Source of the DNA: Purshia tridentata
Taxonomy: Eukaryota; Streptophyta; Magnoliopsida; Rosales; Rosaceae
DNA: 38,400 bases
Reading direction: 5' to 3'
NCBI GenBank assembly: GCA_003254885.1
Contig: QANT01003205.1
Coordinates: 1-38,400 of the forward strand
Shown: piece after piece, positions 1-11,200 of the stretch
Numbering within the stretch: position 1 is the stretch's first letter
Layout of the letters: each line of letters begins with the position of its first letter
The notes under the pieces: generated by a model
Seen by the model: the letters and a program-made list of their open reading frames with translations, nothing else
What the model was told of the DNA's origin: nothing
Databases searched by the model: none
Program-made: the position numbers and the translations under genes

Positions 1-1231
1 AATTGCGGTAGCTTTTATATTGACTAGATTTTTGGCACATGCTAACTTATATGCAAATGAGGTTTTTTAATTATTTAGTATTTTTTTATAGCTAATATTA
101 TTTTAAAAAAATTTGAAAACTTTATAACTCCCTACTCTTTCCACCTAATAAAGTGATGATGTGTTTTTGTTTTTAATTTTTTAATTTTTTTAATAACTTA
201 ATTTTACATTTGTATCATTAACTTCATTAGGTTAGTTTAATTAATTTTTTTGTCTAGTCAAGGATTATTTTTGAAAGCTATAACTTGGTGAAGTCTATAA
301 CACCACATTCCTCTATTGGCTTTATAATAGTAAATATATTCTTATGCTTTGTGTTAGACAACTCAGAGCTCATTTGACAGTACTTTTAGAATTTTCAAAA
401 GTGCTTTCAGATTAGTAAAAACGTTTTTGGTAGTATTTGACAAAAATATATATAAATGCTTTTGGGTTATAAAAGCGTTTTTAAGGAATTTTTTGAAAAG
501 CACATGTCCTGTGCTTTCATCGAGAAGTACTTCAAGTGCTTTTGCATGAACCATTTAGAATTTTTATAAAAATTTGTATGTGCTTATTTACAAAATTGCT
601 TCTAGCAAAAACATTACTAAATAAAAGCGCTTCTAAGAAAATAAACCCTCAAATTGGGACAGTTGTACATGAACCATAATTTAATGAGTCCTTTTCTTAA
701 TTTCACACCTAACAATTGGGTCTTCTTTTCTAATAGAATATTAGAATGGGCTTTATCGTGTACCCACAAAGCATTCAAAACAATGTAAAGAAACCCCACA
801 TTTTCCATTTCCCATCCACATACTTTTCCTCAATTTTTCCAAATCAATTACTATGCAAAATTTGAGATTTATTTTGATGATCATAACATTTTGAAAGTGG
901 AAGAGAGTAATTTTGCATTAAAAGCAATAGAAATGAAGAGGCAAGCCTCATCCTCGTCAAGAGCAAACCCTAATAGGATTAGAATTTGGAAAAAACGAGA
1001 GATCAAAAGTGTTTGGAAAAAACGAGAGATCAAAAGGATTTGGGGAAAACGAGATCGAAAATATCAGCTTGACTAAAGAACATGAGCACAATTAAGGATG
1101 TCTAAATTGATACAAAAAGTTGCGAACGAATTATGCAACAATCCAAATGATACTAATGATACATCTTCAAGTTGATTTAAGTTTTTGTGTTCAAAGTATA
1201 AACCAAACCATGAAGGCTATAAATATCAAGT
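1..1231. other. AT-rich intergenic region
   Basis: I see no gene here. The only open frames are short and low-complexity. A MITE-like insertion at about 361-652 is listed separately. The pieces 1-18, about 341-360 and 655-757 resemble 5516-5658, which suggests an old duplicated segment on both sides of the first two genes. At 960-1075 there is a small duplicated motif (an AAAACGAGAGATCAAAAG-like unit, twice) with no coding interpretation. Confidence 0.6.
361..652. mobile_element. MITE-like insertion relic
   Basis: The stretch is rich in AAAAGTGCTTT/AAAAGCGCTT-type words in both orientations. Its ends are imperfectly complementary: GAGCTCATTTGACAGTACTT-like on the left, and on the right the reverse complement of a GAGGGTTTATTTTCTTAGAAG-like end. 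The related segment at 5560-5600 runs straight from a GTGTTAGAC word to a GGACAGTTGGACATGAACC word without this insert, so it behaves as an empty site. There is no transposase. The family (possibly hAT-type) is a guess, and the exact ends and target-site duplication are not certain. Confidence 0.4.
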
Positions 1232-2562
1232 TTACAATTTTGCTGCTTCAATTGGTCTCCTCCCCTGCTGGTAGTACTCGAAATAGTTGCCATCATAATT
1301 TGTCACCGTTTTGTACAGTCTTGGCCTTGACTCATTGACTAGGCTTTCAAAGGGTCCAATCTCTTTATCTGATTCAGGGATGCAGAACGCAGCCAAAGAA
1401 ATCCTCTTTTTTTCTGGATTAGTCACTACTTTGTGTACTGGGCTCTTGAATATTCCATTAGTCAATATCTGTGTTGCATCACAGAGAACAGGTTTTGTAA
1501 GCCAACTGTTGCTTGTTAAAATCTTGTAACATGCACAATTAATGGGCCATTAAAATTAAGCAAACTTGGTAACCAAGTATTTGAGAAGATAGAGGATCTG
1601 AACTGCAAATTGGAGCCTAAACAAAACTCTAGTGCTGATTACCTCTGTTTGATCGCCAACATTAATGAGAAGCGCCTCAGGAACAATGGGAGCTCTAAAC
1701 CATTGATGATCTTTAAGATCTGAAGGCCTTCCACTTCTTTATCTTGCAAGAGAATAGTGATTATTGTTCCATCTGCATGTGGTTTGACACCGAAGACAAG
1801 ATCTGGCCTTGGACATGGAGGATAAAAGTTAAATCTTGCATGCATTTTTACTTGTTATCCATACTTGTCCAAAAAGCAATTATCCTCCAAATTCAATGAC
1901 CTTGCCATGGCTGTAAGGGCAGTCTTGGAATCTCACGGACTTTGCCTAGGAATTCAGATGTCATGCCATGGTTTATCACCATCCACTTCTTTATCTTGCA
2001 AGAGAATAGTGATTATCGTTCCATCTGCATGTGGTTTGACACCGAAGACAAGATCTGGCCTTGGACATGGAGGATAAAAGTTAAATATTGCATGCATTTT
2101 TACTTGTTATCCATACTTGTCCAAAAAGCAATTATCCTCTAAATTCAATGACCTTGCCATGGCCGTAAGGACAGTCTTGGAATCTCACGGACTTTGTCTA
2201 GGAATTCAGATGTCATGCCATGGTTTATCACCTGGAACACCAAAAGCAGCCTTAGACATGCCAAAATATATATGCTTAAATCAAAATTTACAAGTTCTTT
2301 GAATTCAGACCTGAAAGCAACCGCATGTTCTAAGAGCCGATCTAAATTTGTAAAGTTCTTCTCCAATCATTGAGGAAGGTGTAAGGAGACCGAGATGAAT
2401 AACTGGAACATCCATCAACTGAACAGAAGAAGCATTTGGGGGCCCAACATCTCCATCTTTACGAATATATCTGTCTAGCACTTTTTTCCCTTCGGTGAGA
2501 ATTTCTTGGACAGTTTTGGATCCTAATAACTCCATCTTAGCAGGAGTGGAAGATTCAGCCAT
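1232..2562 (-). pseudogene. 2-oxoglutarate/Fe(II)-dependent dioxygenase pseudogene (SRG1/NCS1-like)
   Basis: This is a remnant of a plant 2-ODD of the protein-SRG1/norcoclaurine-synthase-like group, which carries out Fe(II)- and 2-oxoglutarate-dependent oxidation of small metabolites. Exon 1 (2311-2562) starts with Met-Ala-Glu-Ser-Ser and ends GCFQ before a GT donor. Exon 2 restarts at 2231 (VINHGMTSEFLDKVREI). The last exon (1232-1468) holds the second iron His (SPVHKVVTN) and the 2OG-binding Arg-x-Ser (RISLAAF). The middle contains YPPCPRPD and the HxD pair (KPHADG). Defects: roughly 100 codons between VREI and AMARSLNLED are missing and the frame shifts there; a codon expected to be Glu in KYGEQ is TAA; a one-base loss after GLQ shifts the frame again; and 252 bp is tandemly duplicated. 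Transcription may persist, but a working enzyme is not possible as read. Confidence 0.88.
1731..2232. repeat. 252-bp tandem duplication inside the dioxygenase pseudogene
   Basis: Copy 1 (about 1731-1982) and copy 2 (1983-2232) have a period of exactly 252 bp and differ at 6 of about 250 positions by eye. Each copy carries the start of exon 2 fused to the middle of exon 3. Both copies contain the same TAA nonsense codon ([15 protein letters not shown]), so the gene was dead before it was duplicated. On the coding strand the junction reads GAAGTGGATG|GTGATAAACC, with only one or two bases of microhomology. Confidence 0.95.
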
Positions 2563-3669
2563 GTCTTTTATTTGTGGTCAAGTGAATTATCACTATTAAG
2601 CTAGGTTGAGTTGCAGTAGATACTATGTACCCCAAAATGGTTTTTGTAATTTTAGCTGCAAGGAAAGCACATGATGGAAGGAAATTTAACTTTTCCTGCA
2701 ATTCCGAGGAAGAGGGGTAATTGATTCCTATGTATGCATATATTTCCTTTCGCTAATAGTCAATGTATGCATAATAGTAAACTAAGCACATTGTCATATT
2801 CCAAAAAGAATGAGATCATCACCTGGGTTTTTGAGTTAGCTGGAAACACAGGTAATGAGACACTGAAATCAGGATTTTGCCAATAAAACAAACTTTTCAA
2901 GTATAAGGGAGGGGAAGATTTTGAACCCTAGTGTGAGGAGAGCTTTTTTCATCAGCTCAATTCACATGCACACCAAAATGACTTATAGATTTCCTAGTGG
3001 CCAATGCCACTCGGATCAATTATTTGTAAGAAAACAAGTGCAAGTGTGAAGAATAAGAGTTTTTTTGGTATCCAAAAAAAGTAAGACATTAAGGTTTGAT
3101 GATGTTTTTATTTTTTGGTTTTAGTTCTTTAATGAAAGAAATAGACAAGAGACCAAGGGGAATGTAGCTACCTTCTTCCATCTTGATGCATGGTATCTAT
3201 GCACTTCCAGATGGGGAGGGAGAGAGAGAGATCGGTTTCAGAAGAATGCTATGTCTTTCTATGCATAGAAATTTAATTTTCATGGGAAATGCATATTCTT
3301 GTGCATGTCTTCCTTGGACTTGTGTTTCATTTCAGATAGACAATGCATTATATAATTTGCTTTTACTAAAAGCATCCAAAAGTTCATACTTAATATAATG
3401 TAAGGGCTGGAAATTAGCAACTGATCAACAAAACGTGTACCGAAAAGAAAAGAAAGGAGACATAATAAAACACAAACAGACAGAAGGTGTGGTAATTCAT
3501 AATTTCTTCTCCTTGGATTTCTCACATGGTCGACTAATTAAAAAGAGGCAACAAAAACAGCCATAGCTATATCCGTATGATCACTGATTTGTCTGCAAGC
3601 TTCCATTGGAATCATATCTCTAACACTAGAACTACTCGGAGGACCTAGAACATAGCTTAATAGAAGAAG
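2563..3669. other. Intergenic region
   Basis: This lies upstream of the minus-strand dioxygenase remnant and downstream of the minus-strand membrane protein gene. It contains a short GAGAGAGA run near 3221-3230. I found no coding region supported by conserved sequence. The minus-strand frame at 3280-3525 has no recognisable features and is probably chance. Confidence 0.5.
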
Positions 3670-5211
3670 TTACTTCAGTTTCTTGTTTTCTTCAGCCAAA
3701 TCCAGGGCAGGGGCAGATGGCTTGTTGTGGCAGGCATTCCAGAGGGTGTCTACCAGCTGGCTCTCCTCTCTAGCTGCCCGAAGATCTTTAAGCGACCTCA
3801 AGCTGAGAAGTTGCTTCAGTTTCTTGTTTTCTTCAGCCAAATCCAGGGCAGGGGCAGATGGCTTGTTGTAGCAGGCATTCCAGAGGGTGTGTACCAGCTG
3901 GCTCTCCTCTCTAGCTGCCCAAAGATCTTTAAGATACATCAATCTGAGAAGTTGCTTCAGTTTCTTGTTTTCTTCAGCCAAATCCAGGGCAGGGGTGTCT
4001 ACCAGCTGGCTCTCCTCTCTAGCTGCCGAAAGATCTTCTGGGGGAAGTTGCTTCAGTTTCTTGTCTTCTTCAGCCAAATCCAGGGCAGGGGCAGCCAAAT
4101 CCGGGACAGGACCATCTAAATCCATAACAGGATCATCCAAATCGTCCGGGTCAAGGTGGATGCAGGCCATGGCTAAACCAGCACCAACAACGTATAGACG
4201 GTCGCAATTGAAGAAGTTGGTGAAAATATTAGCCGAAATCACCCCAAGGGATGCAGCAACATCGACTCCCAGAATGGCCTTTCCCATTGGCATACCTGTC
4301 TTGGAATAGAGCAAACCGCCGGCTTCTCGGAGTAGAGAGGTAATGAACTTCAGTACAATTACCGTCACAAAAAGCATAAAAGGGACAGCATCATCAATCC
4401 CATTGATGACTAGATAGACATAGCTTAGCATCAGTGGGACTCCAACGATCATACTTAACGTGCCCGTGTCATACTTGCGTAAGAATTTCTTTGGCACAAG
4501 AGCTGCCAAAAGCTCTGCTAACAACCCTCCCCACACAGCATGTATATAACCCCAATGATATATTGCATCTACAAATAAATTATAAATTTTGATTATATAA
4601 AAATATAATTAATGAATAATAAAATAGAGAAGGGGCATATAGGAATTACCAGTCCTCAAGAGGAAACTTGTCACCGCGGTTGTGAAAGCTAGCATTGAAA
4701 GGAATATCCACGCAAATCGTTCAGAATGGGAGTCACCAGGGGCGATTTCAAAAGCCTCAAAGGGGCTTTGGTCCCGAATCCAAATAATCAAAGTTCCAAC
4801 GAACATTGCGAAGAGAGGAGCAAACCAAGCCCCCAAATCGCCATTTGGGCCATCGTTTGTTTCATCCGTGACGAACGTAAACAGAGCGGTGTACACATAA
4901 CTTCCTACTGCAGCGTCGGCGCTCCACCGTCCAAGTGTATAGTCGCTGAAGCTCGCCGTCTCATAGAGAGCACCAACAGCAGCCACTAGAGCAGAAGAGA
5001 CCATGATCTGTGTGACTGCGTGTGCCGCTGGCATTACCCCCTCATACAACACCTTAGCCTCATACTCGTTAAGAAAAGGCTTTAGCGGCTTCACTGTTTC
5101 GTCCATCAAACTCCTTAGGACCGATATGAACACAAACACCGCTACCAGACAGTGAAGCCGTTTCAGGGGATTGATGAGACGCAAACTCATCCTCACCATT
5201 AGGGTTTCCAT
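3670..5211 (-). CDS. Multi-pass membrane protein of unknown family with C-terminal coiled-coil-like tandem repeats
   Basis: Two exons, 5211-4650 and 4568-3670, join in frame across a GT-AG intron (RTG becomes RTDAIYHWGYIHAVWGG) to give about 486 residues. I do not recognise the family. Residues 1-345 alternate hydrophobic segments (for example LVAVFVFISVL, MVSSALVAAVGAL, FAPLFAMFVGTLIIWI, FMLFVTVIVLKFI) with short loops, so it is a polytopic membrane protein. After the last segment comes an Asp/Pro-rich linker (DPDDLDDPVMDLDGPVPDLA), then repeats of PALDLAEENKKLKQLL...AAREESQLVDTLWNACHNKPSA: one of 32 residues, two of 47, and a final 13-residue piece. The spacing of Leu/Lys/Glu suggests a helical or coiled-coil tail facing the cytosol. 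The stop is TAA exactly where other repeats have CAA (Gln) after KKLK, so the tail looks cut back. The Met at 5211 is the first in frame; Met5 or Met8 is also possible. Confidence 0.72.
3673..4110. repeat. 141-bp coding tandem repeats (4 units, one short, one partial)
   Basis: The plus-strand word CTTCAGTTTCTTG begins at 3673, 3814 and 3955 and, slightly altered, at 4051, giving spacings of 141, 141 and 96 bp. All spacings are multiples of three, so the repeats stay in frame with the membrane-protein gene and encode the 47-residue tail unit. Identity is very high, which implies recent expansion or homogenisation. Repeat-number variation between individuals is likely. Confidence 0.95.
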
Positions 5212-8200
5212 TAGGGTTTGGGGGAAACGAGATCGGCAGAATACTACACACAGTTTATATGGAAAGTTATGACTTTCATTGGTTTCTTATGACATATAAT
5301 ATATACACGTATTTATATGGGCACACTATGGTTCCTCCTCAAATAATCTACCATCCTTACAAAACTAGGAAAACTAACGATACTAGGTTTTTTAGTCTAT
5401 AACACAGAATCCCACCAGCGATTATTAATACATTAAATAATATATTGTCTGATTTGAGCACATATGCATTTTGGTTTTTTATTTTTGCTTATAAAAAAAT
5501 ATAACAATAAAATAAAATTGCGGCGGCTTTTATTTTTATTTTTATTTATTTATGCATTGTGTTTGTGTTAGACTTGGACAGTTGGACATGAACCACAGTT
5601 TAACCTAACAATTGGGTCTTGTTTTCTGATAGAATGCTAGAATGGGCTTTATCATGTTTATCATGTCAAATTGTTATAGGGATCATATAGCCCAAATCCT
5701 CAATGTTATAGAATAGTACTAGAAATAATGCCCGCGAGATGCCGCGGGTTTTAAAACTTTACAAAATGTGTAGAAAGCTTATGAAAATTTAGTGAAAAAA
5801 ATTTTAAAAATGTATTGGAAAGATAACGTCATTTACTTATGGAATAATTAGAAATAGGTTCAATTTTGAAGGGTTATTCGGACTAAAACCTTATGGAAAT
5901 TTCAATTAAGACTTAAATCCAAATTTTTAGAATGAGGTTCAAAAAATAAACTTTTTTAAATTTTGACTTATATTATCTCTTAAAATTAAGATAATTAATA
6001 TGAATTAATTTTAAAAATTATGAAAGATAATATCTGTTCAGACATTTTTAATTAAAACATTCAAGATTATCTAGTTTCCTATTTTTTAATTTGAAATAAT
6101 AAATTATAATATCCGTTTATATTATATAATAATAAAATATATTAACTCATAAAAAATAATTAAACAAGTAAAAGAAATATATACAGGTACATTTCAATTG
6201 TACCAATATCTGAGTTGGTGTGTGTGTATATATATATATTCGAGCTACTTCGTTTCTTGAGTTTTGAGGGTAAATCTCATCTTTTCACCACATCCCCTCC
6301 TAGGGTATAGAATGGGTTCAATAGAGACGTTATGTTAGGGTTTAGCTTTAGGATTTTGGGCTTAGCCCAAAATCCTAGAGCTAAACTATAACATAAAAGT
6401 TGACAAACTGGAGCCGATAAATTGATTGGTACAATTGAAATGTATTTACAAATCAGAGTCAATCGTTCGTTTAACACAGTTAAATTTCATAATTAATTAT
6501 AAGATAATATAATAATATTAATTATGATATATAATATAATACTATAATATTAAGGTAATATACAATTATAATAATATTATAATAATACTAGGATAATATT
6601 AAGATTTACATATCATTAATTTTAGGATAATATTAAATATTTTTAAAATTAAAAACATCTGTATAATATTTTTGGACCTTAGTCAAAAATAAAAAAGTAT
6701 TAAGGTATTAGTCTAAGAGAAGAGAAAAAATTGGACCAATCTATAAATCACCCTTTACTTATATATAAAAAGCTAAATAGTGAAATCAATGGTTTGTTTA
6801 AAAAACTTATATTACAGAAAATAGATTGGCAACATATTCACTTTTTATATTAAAATAGTAATTATATCTTAAGAAACCAACCAACACAGAAAAAAATAGG
6901 TGGGACAATTGTATGTCATACTAATTAAGTCACACTAATTAAAAGATTAGCAGTATTGAACTGCTCATTGTTCAAAAGATTGTTGGATGCGTATTCACAT
7001 GTGGGCTAATGGTTGGAGGGGTTTTTGTTCCTGGTGCACACTATGTCTTAATTGGGAGAGAGAATGAAAGATTGAACTCAGGCAAAAAAATGTCCAGCAA
7101 GCGAAAATGCCATGACAATGGGTTTAGTCTATACTAATTAAGACATTTAAGCAAAAGAACATCTCTCTATTAGTCAAAAGCAACTTTGCACAATAGTATA
7201 AGTTAAACAAAAATGAACTTGGATGCAAATTTTGACAACAATGCAGGCATAGAAAGTTTCAAAGAGAAAGGTAAAGATTCAATTGATGAAAGTATAGTAT
7301 ATATGAATTTGTCATGAAAAAATAACTCAAATTATTTCAGATTAAGATGTAAGGCAAATAAGTATCGCATACTCAGCCACAATAAAAGCAGTTCAATAGA
7401 AATTTTAAACACTTAATTTCTTATCAATTTATATCAAGTTTAGCCCAACTAAATAAGTAAATTGCATAAGAAGACAGTTGTTATGGCTCAGTTAGCAACC
7501 CAAGTCTCATAATTGACTTTTTTGTGATGACCATTTCTTTTTATCATTGGCTGAGTTAGCAACACCGTGACTTGCATGTTCAGACCGTTGGAGCGAAATT
7601 TTTGAGCCGTGCTAAGCGGAGGAAGAAAGTTACACCCCATAAATTCGTATAATAGGATATCTGAATTGAAGATGCAGTTAGGATTTCTGAAGAAGAAGAA
7701 ATGAAAGAGGGTGTTTAGAGAGAGAAAATGAACGGCCAAGAGCAAGTTCTAGAAGGGGTGTACGTTGGTGGTGCCAAATGACTAGGTAAAGACTGTAAAG
7801 TAGTTAAAAAGAGAAGAGTTGGGGCAAAAAGGTCAGTACCCTCTTCTTCTGTTTTTTTTTGCCAAGGTCAGTACTCTGTTCTTAATTAAGCTATAGTGCT
7901 GCCTTCTCAGTTCTCATTTGGGCGTTGGGCTTGGGCTGGTCTGAGATGGCAAGAAGTGTAAAAGCACAAAAAAGACAAGGACAAAACCGGCAGCACACTG
8001 TTATTATTAACAGTACCATTGTTCTCTGGAGCAGGGACCCAATGTTGTGTGGGTCCCACTAAATATTATTCCGAAAGATCCTAATATTCAAAAGTAATTG
8101 AGAGCCACAAACCCAACCTCTTCCGTGGCGCAAAACATGCCCAATACACAGTAACTCCCTTCCTCACTTCTCTAAATTCTACATTACCCACCAAAATCTT

Positions 8201-8223
8201 CAGAGAACAAAACGCACAAATTT
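5212..8223. other. AT-rich intergenic region
   Basis: This 3-kb spacer separates two divergently transcribed genes, with the membrane protein on the left (-) and the transporter on the right (+). No gene is seen. It contains a segment related to the window start (5516-5658), a GC-rich hairpin (5731-5748), a fold-back region (6188-6444) and very AT-rich stretches (6480-6660). The last 400 bp probably hold the transporter promoter and 5' leader, but I cannot name a TATA box with confidence. Confidence 0.5.
6188..6444. repeat. Nested inverted repeats (fold-back/MITE-like)
   Basis: A 20-bp arm at 6188-6207 is the exact reverse complement of 6425-6444. Inside, about 6330-6361 pairs with about 6363-6395 (core GATTTTGGGC / GCCCAAAATC) to form a long imperfect hairpin. 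The two symmetries have different centres (about 6316 and 6362), so this may be one element inside another or a rearranged fold-back element. There is no coding capacity. Confidence 0.6.
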
Positions 8224-11200
8224 ATGGCGAAACTCACACTCGGAGGAGAGAACTCTTACTTTTTATCCCACAACACAAGCTCACCTTCACGGTCCTCCTT
8301 CGTCTCCTTACTCAGACGACGTCGCTTTCTCCGCTTCCCTCCAAAGCACAACTTGGAATTCAGAGCCTTCTGCAGCATTAAAGAGAAAGAAAGCGTCAAA
8401 GAGAACAAGAGACTCAATGGACTCCCCGTCGATAAGGTCCAGCGGGCGGGTTCGGGTTCGGAATCCGAGGGCGAATCGGGTCAGGAAAGCGGGTCCGGGG
8501 AAGTGGGCATTGATTTAAATTGGCCTCCGTGGAAGAACATACCTCAGAGATACAAACTCATTGGCACTACTTCGCTTGCTTTTGTTATCTGTAACATGGA
8601 TAAGGTAGTCCTGGCTTTACTAGCTGTGTTATTACTTATTGAGTTATTCAGTTAGTATGCGGAGCTATGACTATGAGTTACTGAGTTTGGTTCCTTTTGC
8701 ATTTAGGATTGAATAAGTTTGGTTTATTTAATTGACAGGTGAACTTGAGCATTGCTATAATTCCAATGTCACATCAGTTTGGTTGGAGTTCCTCCGTGGC
8801 TGGATTGGTTCAGTCGTCGTTCTTTTGGGGTTATGCATTAAGTCAGTTGCCTGGGGGCTGGCTTGCTAAGACATTTGGAGGGAGGTTTGTTTATTAAAAG
8901 CTCAATAAACTTTTTTAGTATGTTTCATCTATACTATAATAAATTATAAAACGGAATAAAAATTAAAATCCTTAAAGAAACCTTGTTTTTGTTTGTTTTT
9001 TCTACCAAGACTAATGATGTTTTAGAAGCATTTTAAAAAATGCTTGTTCATTGCTCTTTTAGCTAGGACAGTTATGTCATGCATCTATCGTTTCTTCTAA
9101 TGCAGAAAAGTTCTTGAGATTGGAGTATTAACTTGGTCATTGGCTACAGCACTTGTCCCTATTGTTGCTGGATTTACACCCGGTTTAGTTTTGTCAAGAA
9201 TTCTGGTAGGATAATCTACTGCCAATCTATTTTTTAATTTGGAATCTTTGTAATATGTCTGTCTTTTTACTGCATGAACATTTCCTACTGAAAGGTTACT
9301 GTTTGTTCCCAGACTTTTTTGTGTTTGATAACCAAGTGTAATAAATGTTCCTGTTACTTACTGAGGGCTATATTCTTTCAAGTACAGGTAGGAATTGGAG
9401 AAGGTGTTTCCCCATCCGCTGCAACTGACCTTATTGCCAGGCATGTATGACATTCATATATTGGTGTACACAGTCTTGATAAACTATATTGTATGATTAA
9501 CTTTAAATATATATATACATATATATATTCTGCTTGTTTTATATTCAGGGTCTTCTTATATAGACGATTTGACTTAAATTTCATGCTTGCTATAGGTTTT
9601 TTGTTCTTCTTTTTGTTAAGTAATCTTTTACCTCATGCAGAACAATACCTTTGGAAGAGCGCTCACGGGCTGTAGCATTTGTCTTTGGTGGTCTGAGTGT
9701 AGGAAGTGTTGTAGGGTATGCAAAAGCCCCATTTAATTTGATTCATCATTTTTGGAACTTTGTGTAACACCAAAGAAAAAAAAAAGGATTTTAATAAAAT
9801 TACATCATGAAGGATTTGGTGTCATCCTAAGTCTGACTTGGTTTTCCTATTGTGTTGACTTATATATTCATTGTGTACTCAGAATTCATTCTTATCGAAC
9901 TGCTTGCAGGTATCTTCTGGCTCCTCCCCTTATCCAAAATCTTGGGTGGGAATCTGTATTTTACATATTTTCCCTTTTGGGGATAGGTTGGTGAGTAGCT
10001 GTCTCCAACTCATACAATTGCCTTTTTATGAACAATTAATGTCCTTATCTTCTCCCAGTAAAGTGTGAGAACTTATTTATGTGAGCAATATGCCAGGAAA
10101 TCTTTATTTAGTTTTTTCAAAAGAAAATATTATTGTTCTTGCTGCCTGCTGAAAACGAAAGAAGATAATCTTTTTGGGTTTTCTGTCACGTACCAACCAT
10201 CCTTCGTAGTTTATTATAAAAAACCCGGCCAATTTGATAATGGTAGCTCTTTTTCTTTTATTGTTAATGTGAAATTTCATTGAAGTCTGGCTTTATGCTC
10301 TTGTTGTTTCTTAAATTTTGATATATATATATATATATATATGACTGTATGTATGTGTATATCTTGAAGGTATTTGGGGTTTCAGTATCTTGAAGGACAA
10401 GCCTCATGGGTTGGTGAATCAATTCCACGTGAGCACTTAATCCCTCTTCTCCATATCATCAATATTCCAAATATGTTTATTCCTTATTTTTCACTTATTA
10501 AATCTCTTGCATGGTGATGACTCTTTTTTCTTCAAAAGTAATAAAATTCACTTGGTAGGGTCCCAGAAGAAAACATGGAATACTTCTCCGAAAGAGTTGG
10601 GTGACTCATTGAAGGTATGATTCTTTTTGTATCATATGTATGACTTGGCGCATTGCTAGTGTATGACAACAAACCAATTGTGATGTAGCATATTTGACAT
10701 ATTTAAAATAAGCCCGCACAAGGTGTAGTGGACATCAATATCATCCCTAGGCACCCAGTTATCCAGACAAGGTTCAGAATATGAAAATTTAGTCAAATAT
10801 AGATTGGTTTAAGCTGAATTCAGTGTTTAGAATGCCTAGTTCTGCAGATCTTGTCCGTGACTCTATTTAAGAGCCAGATTTTGGTTGGAACTATCACTAA
10901 CACTGTTCATATTTAAATTTCTCAACATAGAAAATCAGAGTTCAGTTGTCTTAAAATGTTGTACAATTGGGGGCAACATTCATCAGCTGTACGATCTTGA
11001 CCCTATGTGCTTGGCTTTGGTTATTTTGCAAATTGAAATGAACATAATACATATTACCAGTGGCCAATGCTTGCTTGCATAAGTCGAATGCTAGGTCAGT
11101 CTTGTTATTAATGCCTCTGTGATGAAAATCAAAAAGCATAAAGTGATGAATTATAAATTGTACAGGTTGTCATTGGGAGACGTATTCAGAAAATAACAGA

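Noticed and set aside
3727..4309. Plus-strand repeated frames (QLALLSSCPKIFK-type)
   Set aside because: They are shadows of the minus-strand 47-residue repeats. The minus strand continues in frame into a polytopic membrane protein.
8605..8655. Continuation of the transporter first ORF to a stop at 8655
   Set aside because: This is intron read-through after the GT donor at 8605. The conserved sequence VNLSIAIIPM resumes at 8739.
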